Under the pieces are notes generated by a model. That model was not told the DNA's origin and did no database searches. It saw only the letters and a list, made by a program, of their open reading frames with translations. A stretch of 64,000 nt of DNA, taken from positions 2,792,501-2,856,500 of the forward strand of contig NZ_FOIP01000001.1 of assembly GCF_900105215.1 (NCBI RefSeq), given 5' to 3'. This document shows, piece by piece, positions 42,820-50,529 of this stretch. A program made the translations under genes and the position numbers. How positions within the stretch are numbered: position 1 is the first letter of the stretch; each line of letters begins with the position of its first letter. The stretch is from Lacrimispora sphenoides. Its GTDB lineage: Bacteria > Bacillota > Clostridia > Lachnospirales > Lachnospiraceae.

Positions 42820-44772
42820 ATGAAAATAATGAATATAGGAATCCTGGCTCACGTAGATGCAGGAAAAACAACATTAACAGAGAGCATGCTCTATACCAGC
42901 GGTACAATTGCTGAATCTGGGCGTGTTGATCGCGGTTCGACTATTACAGATTCTATGACACTTGAAAAACAGAGAGGAATTACAATACAGGCGTCTATAG
43001 CATCTTATGAATGGAAACATGTTAAAATCAATTTAATAGATACCCCAGGGCATATCGACTTCTATGCAGAAGTAGAGCGCTCCTTAAATGTATTAGATGG
43101 TATTGTTTTACTGATCTCAGCCAAGGACGGTATTCAGGCACAAACACGTATTCTTTTCGATGCAATAAGAAAAAGGAAGCTTCCTGCTTTGATTTTTATT
43201 AATAAAATTGATCAGCCAGATATCGATCTTGAATTAATATATAAAGATATCAAAGAGAAATTAACTTCCCATATTCTTGTAATGCAGAGAATTACAAATG
43301 ATAATACTCTTTTACCCACGGAAATTGATGAATTGTCAGAAGAGATTAGAGATACGATTATTGAGATGGATGATACTTTACTGAAGAAATATATGCTAGA
43401 TCAACCTATTACAGCGGAGGAACTTTTAAATAGCAGAAGAAAAAATATTAGCAGCGGTAAGCTTTTGCCTATTTATCATGGCAGTGCTCTGAAACATATA
43501 GGAACAAAAGAACTGATGGATGCTATTCTTATAGAATTCAATCCGATTATATTACCGACAGACTCCAAACTCGCTGCATTGGTATATAAAATTGAAAGAG
43601 ATGATAATCGGAATAAGCGCACATATATGCGTATTTTTGGAGGCTCAATTAAAACCCGTGATGTACTAACCCCCGAAGGTCATTCTGACAGTATGAAAAT
43701 TAAAAAGCTGGAAACCTCAAGCAATGGTAAAATTGTAGAAACCGACAAAATTGAATGCGGTGATATTGCTATTTTCCCAAATGAAGCCCGGCTAAAAATA
43801 GGAGACACCATAGGTACAATACCACGGAACAACTTGGCTTTACATGATAACAGCCTGATCATGCAGGCTAATATTTCCCCCATGTTTTCTTCCGATAGAG
43901 CAATTTTACTGGAAGCCTTGTCGGAACTGTCTGAAACAGATCCTCTTTTACAATATAAACTGGATTCCAGAAGCAGTGATATCATAATGGAGTTTCTTGG
44001 AAAGGTTCAAATAGAGATCATTGTTGCTCTATTGCAGAGCAGATACCATCTTCAGGCTAAAATAGAAAATGTAACAACTATTTATAAAGAGCGTCCTTTA
44101 AAAAAAGCGACTTTTACCGCTTATATTGAAGTTCCGCCAAATCCTTTTTGGGCCTCCATCGGATTGTCAATAGAGCCTCTTCCTATTGGAGCAGGAGTAC
44201 AATATGAAAGTAAAGTGTCATATGGGTATTTAAAAAAGTCATTCCAGAATGCCGTTGAAGAAGGAATTCGATCTGGCTGCGAACAAGGGTTATACGGATG
44301 GGAATTGACGGATCTTAAAATTTGTTTTGAATATGGATTGTATTATAGTCCAGTAAGTACACCGGCTGATTTCAGGCATCTGGCTCCTGTCGTGCTTGAA
44401 CAAGCTTTTAAACAGTCAGGTACAGAGTTATTGGAACCGTGTTTGTCATTCCAACTTTATGTCCCCCAAGATTGTAATGCTCGTGTTTATAATGACTTAA
44501 AAAAATATCATGCAATGATTGAATCAATAAAAACACGGCATAATGAAATTGTAGTGACTGGAAAAATCCCGGCCCGCACATCACAAATTTACAAAGAGCA
44601 GCTTTCAGAGTTAACAAAAGGCTGTGGAGTTTTTTTAACAGAACACGCAGGATACCAGCAAAATACCGGAGAAATTTTTATTCAGTCAAGAAAGCCAGAT
44701 GATCGGTTGGACAAAACCCGCCACTTATTTGATAAGGCTTATGAAGAAGTTTCGCCCCTAAAAACGACTTGA
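42820..44772 (+). CDS. Tetracycline resistance ribosomal protection protein (Tet(M) family, divergent)
   Basis: 650 residues, an EF-G-like GTPase. G motifs: AHVDAGKTTLTES, LEKQRGITI, DTPGHIDF and NKID. Domain IV carries the tetracycline-displacing region GLYYSPVSTPADFRHLAPVVLEQAF, shared almost letter for letter with Tet(M), and PPNPFWASIGLS precedes it. The N-terminus starts MKIMNIGILAHVDAGK. By eye overall identity to Tet(M) is well below that of named alleles, so it may be Tet(T)/Tet(44)-like or a new class; I cannot assign it. It binds the ribosome and releases tetracycline. Expression is controlled by the attenuator upstream. It has no conjugation genes nearby. Confidence 0.93.
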   Translation: MKIMNIGILAHVDAGKTTLTESMLYTSGTIAESGRVDRGSTITDSMTLEKQRGITIQASIASYEWKHVKINLIDTPGHIDFYAEVERSLNVLDGIVLLISAKDGIQAQTRILFDAIRKRKLPALIFINKIDQPDIDLELIYKDIKEKLTSHILVMQRITNDNTLLPTEIDELSEEIRDTIIEMDDTLLKKYMLDQPITAEELLNSRRKNISSGKLLPIYHGSALKHIGTKELMDAILIEFNPIILPTDSKLAALVYKIERDDNRNKRTYMRIFGGSIKTRDVLTPEGHSDSMKIKKLETSSNGKIVETDKIECGDIAIFPNEARLKIGDTIGTIPRNNLALHDNSLIMQANISPMFSSDRAILLEALSELSETDPLLQYKLDSRSSDIIMEFLGKVQIEIIVALLQSRYHLQAKIENVTTIYKERPLKKATFTAYIEVPPNPFWASIGLSIEPLPIGAGVQYESKVSYGYLKKSFQNAVEEGIRSGCEQGLYGWELTDLKICFEYGLYYSPVSTPADFRHLAPVVLEQAFKQSGTELLEPCLSFQLYVPQDCNARVYNDLKKYHAMIESIKTRHNEIVVTGKIPARTSQIYKEQLSELTKGCGVFLTEHAGYQQNTGEIFIQSRKPDDRLDKTRHLFDKAYEEVSPLKTT

Positions 44773-44792
44773 TGTAGCTCCAGCTAAAAATG

Positions 44793-44829
44793 AGAAACAC
44801 CCTGCTTTTTACTTAGCAGGGTGTTTCTA
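44793..44829. terminator. Terminator of the tet gene
   Basis: GAAACACCCTGC pairs with GCAGGGTGTTTC, ending in TATTTG. Lies between the tet gene and the tRNA-Ser read from the other strand. Confidence 0.88.
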
Positions 44830-44846
44830 TTTGACCAATCTTTTAG

Positions 44847-44932
44847 CGGAAGCGGTGGGATTCGAACCCACGTGCCCTTGCGGACAACCGCATTTCGAGT
44901 GCGGCTCGTTATGACCACTTCGATACGCTTCC
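44847..44932 (-). tRNA. tRNA-Ser (anticodon CGA)
   Basis: On the minus strand GGAAGCG opens and CGCTTCC closes the acceptor stem, the anticodon loop is CTCGAAA, a long class II variable arm follows (GTTGTCCGCAAGGGCAC), and the T loop is GGTTCGAATCC. Discriminator G; CCA is not encoded. All arms are intact. Confidence 0.95.
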
Positions 44933-44954
44933 ATGTAGAAAATATGCTGTTTGT

Positions 44955-45012
44955 ATGCGGAGACCACTTGATTTCAAATCAGGTCCGTAATGGCCGCTTC
45001 GTATATGCTCCG
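44955..45012 (-). pseudogene. Decayed tRNA-Ser (anticodon TGA) remnant
   Basis: Minus strand: GGAGCATATACGAAGCGGCC (acceptor and D arm), then ATTACGGACCTGATTTGAAA and TCAAG (anticodon loop TTTGAAA, anticodon TGA). The T arm and 3' acceptor strand are missing and one anticodon-stem pair is broken. It lies 5' of the intact tRNA-Ser(CGA). Confidence 0.7.
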
Positions 45013-45222
45013 CCTTATGAAAAAGACGAACGATACAATTATACACGAGAAATCTAATTTTGTGTAGTACTTTTAGCAAATTTTTCATTTTTTTCCGTAT
45101 AAGCACCAGTGCTATGGAAATAATAGGAACATATATGAAAAAGTGCATATTTTTTTGTGAAAAACCCATTTGTTTTTGTTAAAAAGACACACAAAAAAAT
45201 ATCAAAAAAGGAGGTGCCAGAG

Positions 45223-45444
45223 ATGAGGAATCTGAAACATACATTTTCTACGGTGGAAGATCTGGTTGCATTTGTAGTAAGAGCGGAAAGGTGCAGCTTT
45301 GATATTGATGTCATTTACAACCAGCTGGTTATTGACGGAAAATCGCTGATGGGAGTTATGCTCATCGGCATTGGAAAACAGGTTGAGATCGTTTGCCACA
45401 ATGCAGCAGCTTCTCCTGAAGAATTAGTAGGCCATGCCGCTTAA
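45223..45444 (+). CDS. HPr-like protein lacking the active-site histidine
   Basis: 73 residues. The second half IDGKSLMGVMLIGIGKQVEIVC matches HPr around the regulatory Ser46 (KSIMGVMSLGI), and the serine is kept. In the first half the position of the phospho-accepting His15 aligns with Thr (FSTVEDLVAFVV). It therefore cannot pass phosphate in the PTS like HPr. It recalls Crh of Bacillus, which also lacks His15 and acts only in catabolite control through CcpA. Strong AAAGGAGGTG before ATG 45223. It is monocistronic and ends at its own terminator. Confidence 0.8.
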   Translation: MRNLKHTFSTVEDLVAFVVRAERCSFDIDVIYNQLVIDGKSLMGVMLIGIGKQVEIVCHNAAASPEELVGHAA

Positions 45445-45485
45445 ATACTGGAATATTAAAACATCAGGCAGGAACAGAGAGGAAG

Positions 45486-45526
45486 AAGCCGGTCCCATCT
45501 TTTAAAGGAAAAGGGGACCGGCTTTC
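45486..45526 (+). terminator. Terminator of the HPr-like gene
   Basis: AAGCCGGTCCC pairs with GGGACCGGCTT, followed by TCCCTGTTTG. It stands 41 bp past the stop. Confidence 0.8.
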
Positions 45527-45703
45527 CCTGTTTGTTTCCCTGACCATTGCCATGACAGTGGTCTGCAGTCTGCCAGGCAAGACCCGGTCTGATAATATTT
45601 AATTTAATAGGAGATTTAATTTGCAGTTTTAGCCTGTTTCTGATTGACTTTAACCTAAGGAAAGACGTAAACTTAGTAAAAGGGAAAATCAGGAGTTTGA
45701 GAT

Positions 45704-46441
45704 ATGACAAATCAGACAAAAGAAAGCTATGACGAACTGGAACGCCGCCGCCGCGCCAGAATAAGGCAGCAGAAGCAAAAGAAGCAGCAAAAAAGAAGGC
45801 GGATCATCTACATAGTGGTCAGAGTAATCATTCTGTCCATAGCCCTGGCAGGGATCGCATGGGGGATCAGTTTGCTGTTTTTTAAAAATTATGTGGATCT
45901 AAAGAGGGTTACCATGCCTGTCTGGGTGAAGGAGGACTTTATTGAGCCAAATCCTTACTCAAGACCCGGGACAGAAATGAAAAGAGCGGATGGAATTGTG
46001 GTTCATTATGTGGCCAATCCAGGTACTTCGGCCAAACAGAACTTGAATTATTTTGACAGTCTGAAGAACCAGTCTGGAGACAAGAAAATTTCGGCCAGCA
46101 GCCATTTTATGATTGGGCTGGAAGGAGAAATTCTTCAGGGAATTCCTATTTATGAGGTAGCTTATGCCACATCCAAGGAAAAAAATGTGGATACGGTATC
46201 CATTGAATGCTGCCATCCTGATGAGACAGGGAAATTTAATGATGAAACTTATGATTCCCTGGTAAAGCTGACGGCCTGGCTTTGCAGGAATCTGGGATTG
46301 ACGGAAAAAGATGTGATAAGGCATTATGATGCCACAGGTAAGGACTGTCCAAGGTACTTTGTAGCTCATGAGGATGCGTGGAAGAAGTTCCTTTCAGATG
46401 TGAAAGCGGCCAGAAAGCTGCCGGATGAAGGGGAAAGATAA
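45704..46441 (+). CDS. N-acetylmuramoyl-L-alanine amidase (Amidase_2/PGRP), membrane-anchored
   Basis: 245 residues. A strongly basic N-terminus (ELERRRRARIRQQKQKKQQKRRR) precedes one TM helix (about 34-56), giving an N-in anchor with the domain outside. The amidase-2 zinc ligands are seen in GIVVHYVANPG, HYDATGKDCPRYF, and the SSHFMIGLEGEI and TVSIECCHPD blocks. It cuts the amide bond between MurNAc and L-Ala in peptidoglycan. The gene ends at a GATAAA hexanucleotide repeat that begins at its stop codon. Confidence 0.93.
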   Translation: MTNQTKESYDELERRRRARIRQQKQKKQQKRRRIIYIVVRVIILSIALAGIAWGISLLFFKNYVDLKRVTMPVWVKEDFIEPNPYSRPGTEMKRADGIVVHYVANPGTSAKQNLNYFDSLKNQSGDKKISASSHFMIGLEGEILQGIPIYEVAYATSKEKNVDTVSIECCHPDETGKFNDETYDSLVKLTAWLCRNLGLTEKDVIRHYDATGKDCPRYFVAHEDAWKKFLSDVKAARKLPDEGER

Positions 46442-46442
46442 G

Positions 46443-46472
46443 GATAAAGATAAAGATAAAGATAAAGATAAA
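46443..46472. repeat. Hexanucleotide repeat (GATAAA)5
   Basis: Five perfect GATAAA units, preceded by one imperfect unit (GATAAG, 46437-46442) that contains the amidase TAA stop. A simple slippage-prone repeat. Confidence 0.95.
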
Positions 46473-46476
46473 GAAC

Positions 46477-46506
46477 CTCCAATAGGCCCTGTCAGGCTTA
46501 TTGGAG
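46477..46506. terminator. Hairpin between the amidase and C-GCAxxG-C-C genes
   Basis: CTCCAATAGGCC pairs with GGCTTATTGGAG (one bulge), midway between convergent genes. T runs are poor on both sides. Confidence 0.55.
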
Positions 46507-46522
46507 ATTCTCCCAATGTACA

Positions 46523-46948
46523 TTATTCTTCTCCAAATAATTCATGGTCTATGATTCTTACGGCATCTGCGATGCAGTCATTGCAGGAACGGAGGACCTT
46601 TCCGGTTTCCACGCCCTTTAAATCCTTGCAGATCACGCTTTTGTTTTGTTCCTTAAATTCTGACAAGCATTTTTTTGACGCTTCGTGAGAGGTCCTCTTG
46701 GAATCCGGCCGGTCTAGGTGGACGGAACTGTTCTTTAGTCCGGAAAGTACGGCAGCTGCGCTGATGGCCCCGCAGGTACCTTCCATACCGCCCATACCAA
46801 GACCCATGCCTTCCGTAACGCGGAACATGGTTTTCTCGTCAATGCCTGTTTTATCACAGAAGGCACAGGAGACAGCCTGTGCGCAATTATACCCCTTTGC
46901 ATGCTTATTTAGAGCTTCTTCCACTCTTTTTGATGTTGTGTCTGACAT
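46523..46948 (-). CDS. C-GCAxxG-C-C family (putative redox) protein
   Basis: 141 residues. Conserved cysteines appear as YNCAQAVSCAF, GGMEGTCGAISAAAVLSG (the GCAxxG-like element), KKCLSEF, VICKDL and SCNDCIADAV. The family is widespread in anaerobes and thought to bind metal or act as a redox protein; no reaction is known. ATG 46948 has AGGAGG. It sits just downstream of the YwaF gene on the same strand, 44 bp apart, and may be cotranscribed. Confidence 0.9.
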   Translation of the reverse strand: MSDTTSKRVEEALNKHAKGYNCAQAVSCAFCDKTGIDEKTMFRVTEGMGLGMGGMEGTCGAISAAAVLSGLKNSSVHLDRPDSKRTSHEASKKCLSEFKEQNKSVICKDLKGVETGKVLRSCNDCIADAVRIIDHELFGEE

Positions 46949-46992
46949 GTAATGTTTCCTCCTGAAGTTATGATATCCACTGTATTGCCCGG

Positions 46993-47769
46993 TTAAGTTT
47001 CGGTCTGGGCAGAAAACAAATGAAATTTAAAAAATATTACGTGAAACAGAAAGCCGCCCAGGCAGGTGGCAAACAGATAAACAGCATTCCCTATGGATAT
47101 GCCGTATTTTAACGCAATTTCATGAAAAACGATCTGAGCCGACGGGTAATAGGGGGAAATGTAGAACATATCTGCCTGACCCAAAGGCTTTGCCGTCCGA
47201 TTGATAATAGAAGCTATGATGCAGCAGATGAAAAACAGGGGGAGTGTCCGCACGAATCCCAAAATCGAAGTATCGGAAAGACGGGAAAATGCGATGGCCA
47301 GCCCTATAAAAATCAAAAGCAGGTGCCAGATCAAACCGTGAAGGGTTAAGAACCAGTAAGGATGAAAAAGCCCGGATGGTTCTGCCAGTGCCATGATGCC
47401 TCCTAAAAGGTTGAAATCCTGCATAAAGGTGCATAGCACCCTTTGAACGTCCTTAGATGGGACCAGCGGAAGAATGAGGCAGAGGTACATGGGAAGGCTG
47501 CAAAGCTGAAATGGAAAATACCACCAGTTGTAGGTCTGTTCATTTACCACATAATATAAAAAAAGCTGTTTCCAGCATTCGGAGGCAGCCAGAAGAAGGC
47601 CGCAGAAAAAAAGCAGCCGCGGAAGTCTGGAGCTGTTTATTTTTCTGGTGGTGTAATAAGCCAGAAAAACCACAGAGGCAAGCCCGACGGCAATAAATAT
47701 GATGTGGAACAGAGAATAAGGAGCCGGTGGATTCATGGGCCATGCTGTTTTTTCAAGGAGTTCCTTCAT
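46993..47769 (-). CDS. YwaF family (TIGR02206) integral membrane protein
   Basis: 258 residues with about seven hydrophobic segments. Family blocks include YNWWYFPFQLCSLPMYLCLILPL, FNLLGGIMALAEPSG and HGLIWHLLLIFIGLAIAF. YwaF/TIGR02206 proteins have no established function; some resemble ABC-associated or channel-like membrane proteins. Start ATG 47769 with AAGGAAGG. No transporter partner is adjacent on this strand. Confidence 0.85.
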   Translation of the reverse strand: MKELLEKTAWPMNPPAPYSLFHIIFIAVGLASVVFLAYYTTRKINSSRLPRLLFFCGLLLAASECWKQLFLYYVVNEQTYNWWYFPFQLCSLPMYLCLILPLVPSKDVQRVLCTFMQDFNLLGGIMALAEPSGLFHPYWFLTLHGLIWHLLLIFIGLAIAFSRLSDTSILGFVRTLPLFFICCIIASIINRTAKPLGQADMFYISPYYPSAQIVFHEIALKYGISIGNAVYLFATCLGGFLFHVIFFKFHLFSAQTET

Positions 47770-48069
47770 AGCGATTACCGACCTTCCTTTCTTACTTCTG
47801 ATTAAGCTGTATTATCGTAAAAAGCATTTGCGATAATCGGATTGACGGGCTAAAAAGCAGCCCTTTTATTGAAGCTTGCACTGCAAGTTCCGATAAATCA
47901 TATTATATAGGATTGCCTGAAATCATGCAAGATAAATGGAAATTCTTCGGAAAAATAAGAATCTTCTTCTTATTAAGTACTTGATTAATTCCGAAAATGC
48001 TATATAATGTATAACTAGCACTTTATTTAATAATTATGCATATTTGTGTATATAAGAGGAGGAATCATT
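47770..48069. other. Divergent intergenic region before the amino-acid ABC operon
   Basis: 300 bp. Contains GGGCTAAAAAGCAGCCCTTTTATT (47847-47870), a small terminator-like hairpin on the plus strand, a CTTGCACTGCAAG palindrome (47875-47887) and the promoter listed separately. No further feature recognised. Confidence 0.55.
47981..48008 (+). promoter_or_regulatory. Promoter of the amino-acid ABC transporter operon
   Basis: TTGATT (47981-47986), 16-bp spacer, TATAAT (48003-48008), 62 bp before the ATG. Confidence 0.7.
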
Positions 48070-48840
48070 ATGAAAAGGAAAGTAATTGCTATGGTGGGTG
48101 TTGCATGTATGGCAGCTTTATTAACTGCTTGTGCAGGTTCCGGAACAAAGACAGAGACAACTGCTGCAGAACAGAAAGAAGCAGGAAAACTGGTTATGGT
48201 AACCAATGCAGAATTTCCGCCCTATGAATATTATGATAAAAATGAGATCGTTGGAATTGATGTGGATATTGCAAGGGCTATCGCTGATAAGATGGGTGTG
48301 GAGCTGGATGTTGAGGATATGGCCTTTGATTCCCTGATCCCGGCTGTCCAGTCCGGTAAGGCGGACTTTACTGCCGCCGGTATGACCGTCAACGAAGACC
48401 GAAAGAAAAATGTTGATTTTACCGATACTTATGCAGAAGCAGCCCAGGTAATCATTGTTAAAGAAGGCAGTGAGATCAAAACACCGGATGATTTAACTGG
48501 AAAGAAGATTGGCGTACAGACCGGCACCACCGGTGATATTTATGCAGATGATATTGAGAATGCGGTCGTTAATCGTTATAATAAGGGAATGGAAGCAGTT
48601 ATGGCTCTTACTCAGGACAAAATTGATGCAGTCATCATTGACCGTGAGCCTGCAAAGGTATTTGTTAAGGAAAATGCCGGATTGGTGATCCTTGACGAAG
48701 CATTCACCGAGGAAGAATATGCAATCGCCGTTAAAAAAGACAACAAAGAGCTGTTAGACAAAATCAACGGTGCCATTAAGGAATTAAAGGAATCCGGTGA
48801 ATTAAAGAAGATCGTGGATAAATACATTACCGCGGAATAA
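48070..48840 (+). CDS. Amino-acid ABC transporter substrate-binding lipoprotein
   Basis: 256 residues. Lipoprotein signal MKRKVIAMVGVACMAALLTAC with lipid Cys21, a short Thr/Glu spacer, then a type II periplasmic binding fold of family 3: LVMVTNAEFPPYEYYDKNEIVGIDVD, FDSLIPAVQSGKADFTAAGMT and KIGVQTGTTGDIYA. Polar amino acids (His, Arg, Gln, cystine) are the usual ligands; the exact one is unknown. It starts after AGAGGAGGA and heads a three-gene operon with permease and ATPase. Confidence 0.94.
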   Translation: MKRKVIAMVGVACMAALLTACAGSGTKTETTAAEQKEAGKLVMVTNAEFPPYEYYDKNEIVGIDVDIARAIADKMGVELDVEDMAFDSLIPAVQSGKADFTAAGMTVNEDRKKNVDFTDTYAEAAQVIIVKEGSEIKTPDDLTGKKIGVQTGTTGDIYADDIENAVVNRYNKGMEAVMALTQDKIDAVIIDREPAKVFVKENAGLVILDEAFTEEEYAIAVKKDNKELLDKINGAIKELKESGELKKIVDKYITAE

Positions 48841-48858
48841 TAAAAAAGGAAGAGTGCC

Positions 48859-49551
48859 ATGTGGGAAAAGCTAAGAGATGATTTTTATCAGAATTTTATC
48901 GTAGATGACCGTTGGAAATACATTACCGGCGGCCTGCAAAATACGTTAAAGATCACGTTTTTTGCAGTTTTGATCGGTATTGTACTGGGATTTCTGGTTG
49001 CGATCATTCGTTCAACCTATGAAAATACCCATAAGCTGAAAATATTAAATGCAGTTTGCAGCGTTTATCTGACGGTGATCCGCGGGACGCCGGTGGTTGT
49101 ACAGTTGATGATCATGTATTTTATCATCTTTGCATCCACTGATCCGGGCCAGGTGCCAACAGCGATTCTGGCATTTGGAATCAACTCTGGCGCCTATGTG
49201 GCGGAAATCTTCCGCAGCGGTATCAGTTCCATTGAAAAAGGACAGTTTGAGGCCGGCCGAAGCCTGGGCTTTAATTACGCCCAGACCATGTGGTTCATCG
49301 TTATGCCCCAGGCCTTTAAAAATGTGGTTCCTACCCTTGCTAATGAATTTATCGTCCTTTTAAAGGAGACTTCTGTGGCAGGTTACATAGGGCTGCAGGA
49401 TTTGACCAAGGGCGGCGATATCATCAAGAGCCGTACTTATTCTGCGTTTATGCCTCTGATTGCAGTGGCCATTATTTATCTGGTTATGGTAATGGTATTT
49501 TCATATCTCGTAAAATTACTGGAGAGGAGGCTGCACAGAAGTGAGCATTAA
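48859..49551 (+). CDS. Amino-acid ABC transporter permease (HisM/GlnP type)
   Basis: 230 residues with about five TM segments. [21 protein letters not shown] is the His/Glu/Gln permease N-terminus; the EAA loop reads [36 protein letters not shown]. It forms the membrane channel with the binding protein 18 bp upstream and the ATPase, whose start overlaps its 3' end by 11 bases. Confidence 0.94.
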   Translation: MWEKLRDDFYQNFIVDDRWKYITGGLQNTLKITFFAVLIGIVLGFLVAIIRSTYENTHKLKILNAVCSVYLTVIRGTPVVVQLMIMYFIIFASTDPGQVPTAILAFGINSGAYVAEIFRSGISSIEKGQFEAGRSLGFNYAQTMWFIVMPQAFKNVVPTLANEFIVLLKETSVAGYIGLQDLTKGGDIIKSRTYSAFMPLIAVAIIYLVMVMVFSYLVKLLERRLHRSEH

Positions 49552-50290
49552 TAGAATGGAAAACCCCCTGATTCAGGTACAGAATCTGGGGAAAAAGTTT
49601 GGCGACATAGAAGTGCTTAAGGATATTACCGTTGATATTTATAAAGGGGACGTAGTATGTGTGATCGGGCCTTCCGGTTCAGGAAAAAGCACATTTCTCC
49701 GCTGCTTAAACCATCTGGAGGAACCCACCGGAGGACATATCCTGTTTGAAGGCGTGGACATTGTAGATAAGAAAACCGACATTGATAAGCACCGTCAGAA
49801 GATGGGAATGGTGTTCCAGCAGTTTAATTTGTTTCCTCATATGACGATTTTAAAGAATTTGACTCTTGCGCCCATGAAGCTTCAGGGACGCAGTAAGAAG
49901 GAGGCAGAAGAGCAGGCATTAGGGCTTCTTCATAAGGTAGGTCTTGCTGACAGGGCGGACTCTTATCCCAATCAGTTATCCGGGGGACAGAAGCAGCGTA
50001 TCGCCATTGTCCGTGCGCTGTGCATGAATCCGGATGTCATGCTGTTTGACGAACCAACCTCCGCTCTTGATCCTGAGATGGTAGGCGAGGTGTTAAATGT
50101 AATGAGGGAGCTGGCTGACGAGAAGATGACCATGGTCGTGGTTACTCACGAAATGGGGTTTGCCAGAGAAGTGGCGACCCGGGTCATGTTCATGGACGGC
50201 GGTTATTTCCTGGAAGAAAATGAACCAAATGAGTTCTTTGCCAATCCTCAAAATGACAGATTGAAGCTCTTTTTGAGTAAGGTGCTTTAA
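49541..50290 (+). CDS. Amino-acid ABC transporter ATP-binding protein (GlnQ type)
   Basis: 249 residues. Walker [14 protein letters not shown]-loop [11 protein letters not shown], signature [15 protein letters not shown], Walker [15 protein letters not shown] and H-loop [13 protein letters not shown] are complete. It powers uptake by the two upstream subunits. The start is GTG 49541 after AGGAGG (overlapping the permease); ATG 49556 is an alternative. The operon ends at a terminator 86 bp downstream. Confidence 0.94.
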   Translation: MSINRMENPLIQVQNLGKKFGDIEVLKDITVDIYKGDVVCVIGPSGSGKSTFLRCLNHLEEPTGGHILFEGVDIVDKKTDIDKHRQKMGMVFQQFNLFPHMTILKNLTLAPMKLQGRSKKEAEEQALGLLHKVGLADRADSYPNQLSGGQKQRIAIVRALCMNPDVMLFDEPTSALDPEMVGEVLNVMRELADEKMTMVVVTHEMGFAREVATRVMFMDGGYFLEENEPNEFFANPQNDRLKLFLSKVL

Positions 50291-50375
50291 ACATTTATTG
50301 ATTAAAAGAAAAAGACAGATGAGAGTCTGCCCCTGATTCTATCGGGTGGATAGATAGGTAATACTGGTTCGGTCT

Positions 50376-50405
50376 AAAACCGTCACGAAAGTGGCGGTTT
50401 TTTTA
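50376..50405 (+). terminator. Terminator of the amino-acid ABC operon
   Basis: AAACCGTCAC and GTGGCGGTTT around GAAA, followed by a T run. Preceded by a CTATCGGGTGGATAG stem of unknown role. Confidence 0.9.
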
Positions 50406-50529
50406 TTATGCTTTTTCATTCAAAAATCCTATCATAAGCAATCAACTATTGGTATTTTTCAACAAATGTAAAATGTGTTAAAATAAAAACAAGAATGTTA
50501 AAAAAATAACTAGAAGGGAGTAACAAAGG

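Noticed and set aside
36956..44772. Tn916-like conjugative element carrying tet
   Set aside because: No integrase, excisionase, relaxase or conjugation genes are found beside the tet gene; only the leader resembles Tn916.
44821..45057. Small ORF containing SGSGGIRTHVP
   Set aside because: It is the translation of the tRNA-Ser gene and remnant on the opposite strand, a well-known artefact.
50291..50529. Riboswitch ahead of the 4-hydroxybutyrate operon
   Set aside because: Apart from the ABC-operon terminator and a small CTATC/GATAG stem, no known riboswitch blocks are seen.
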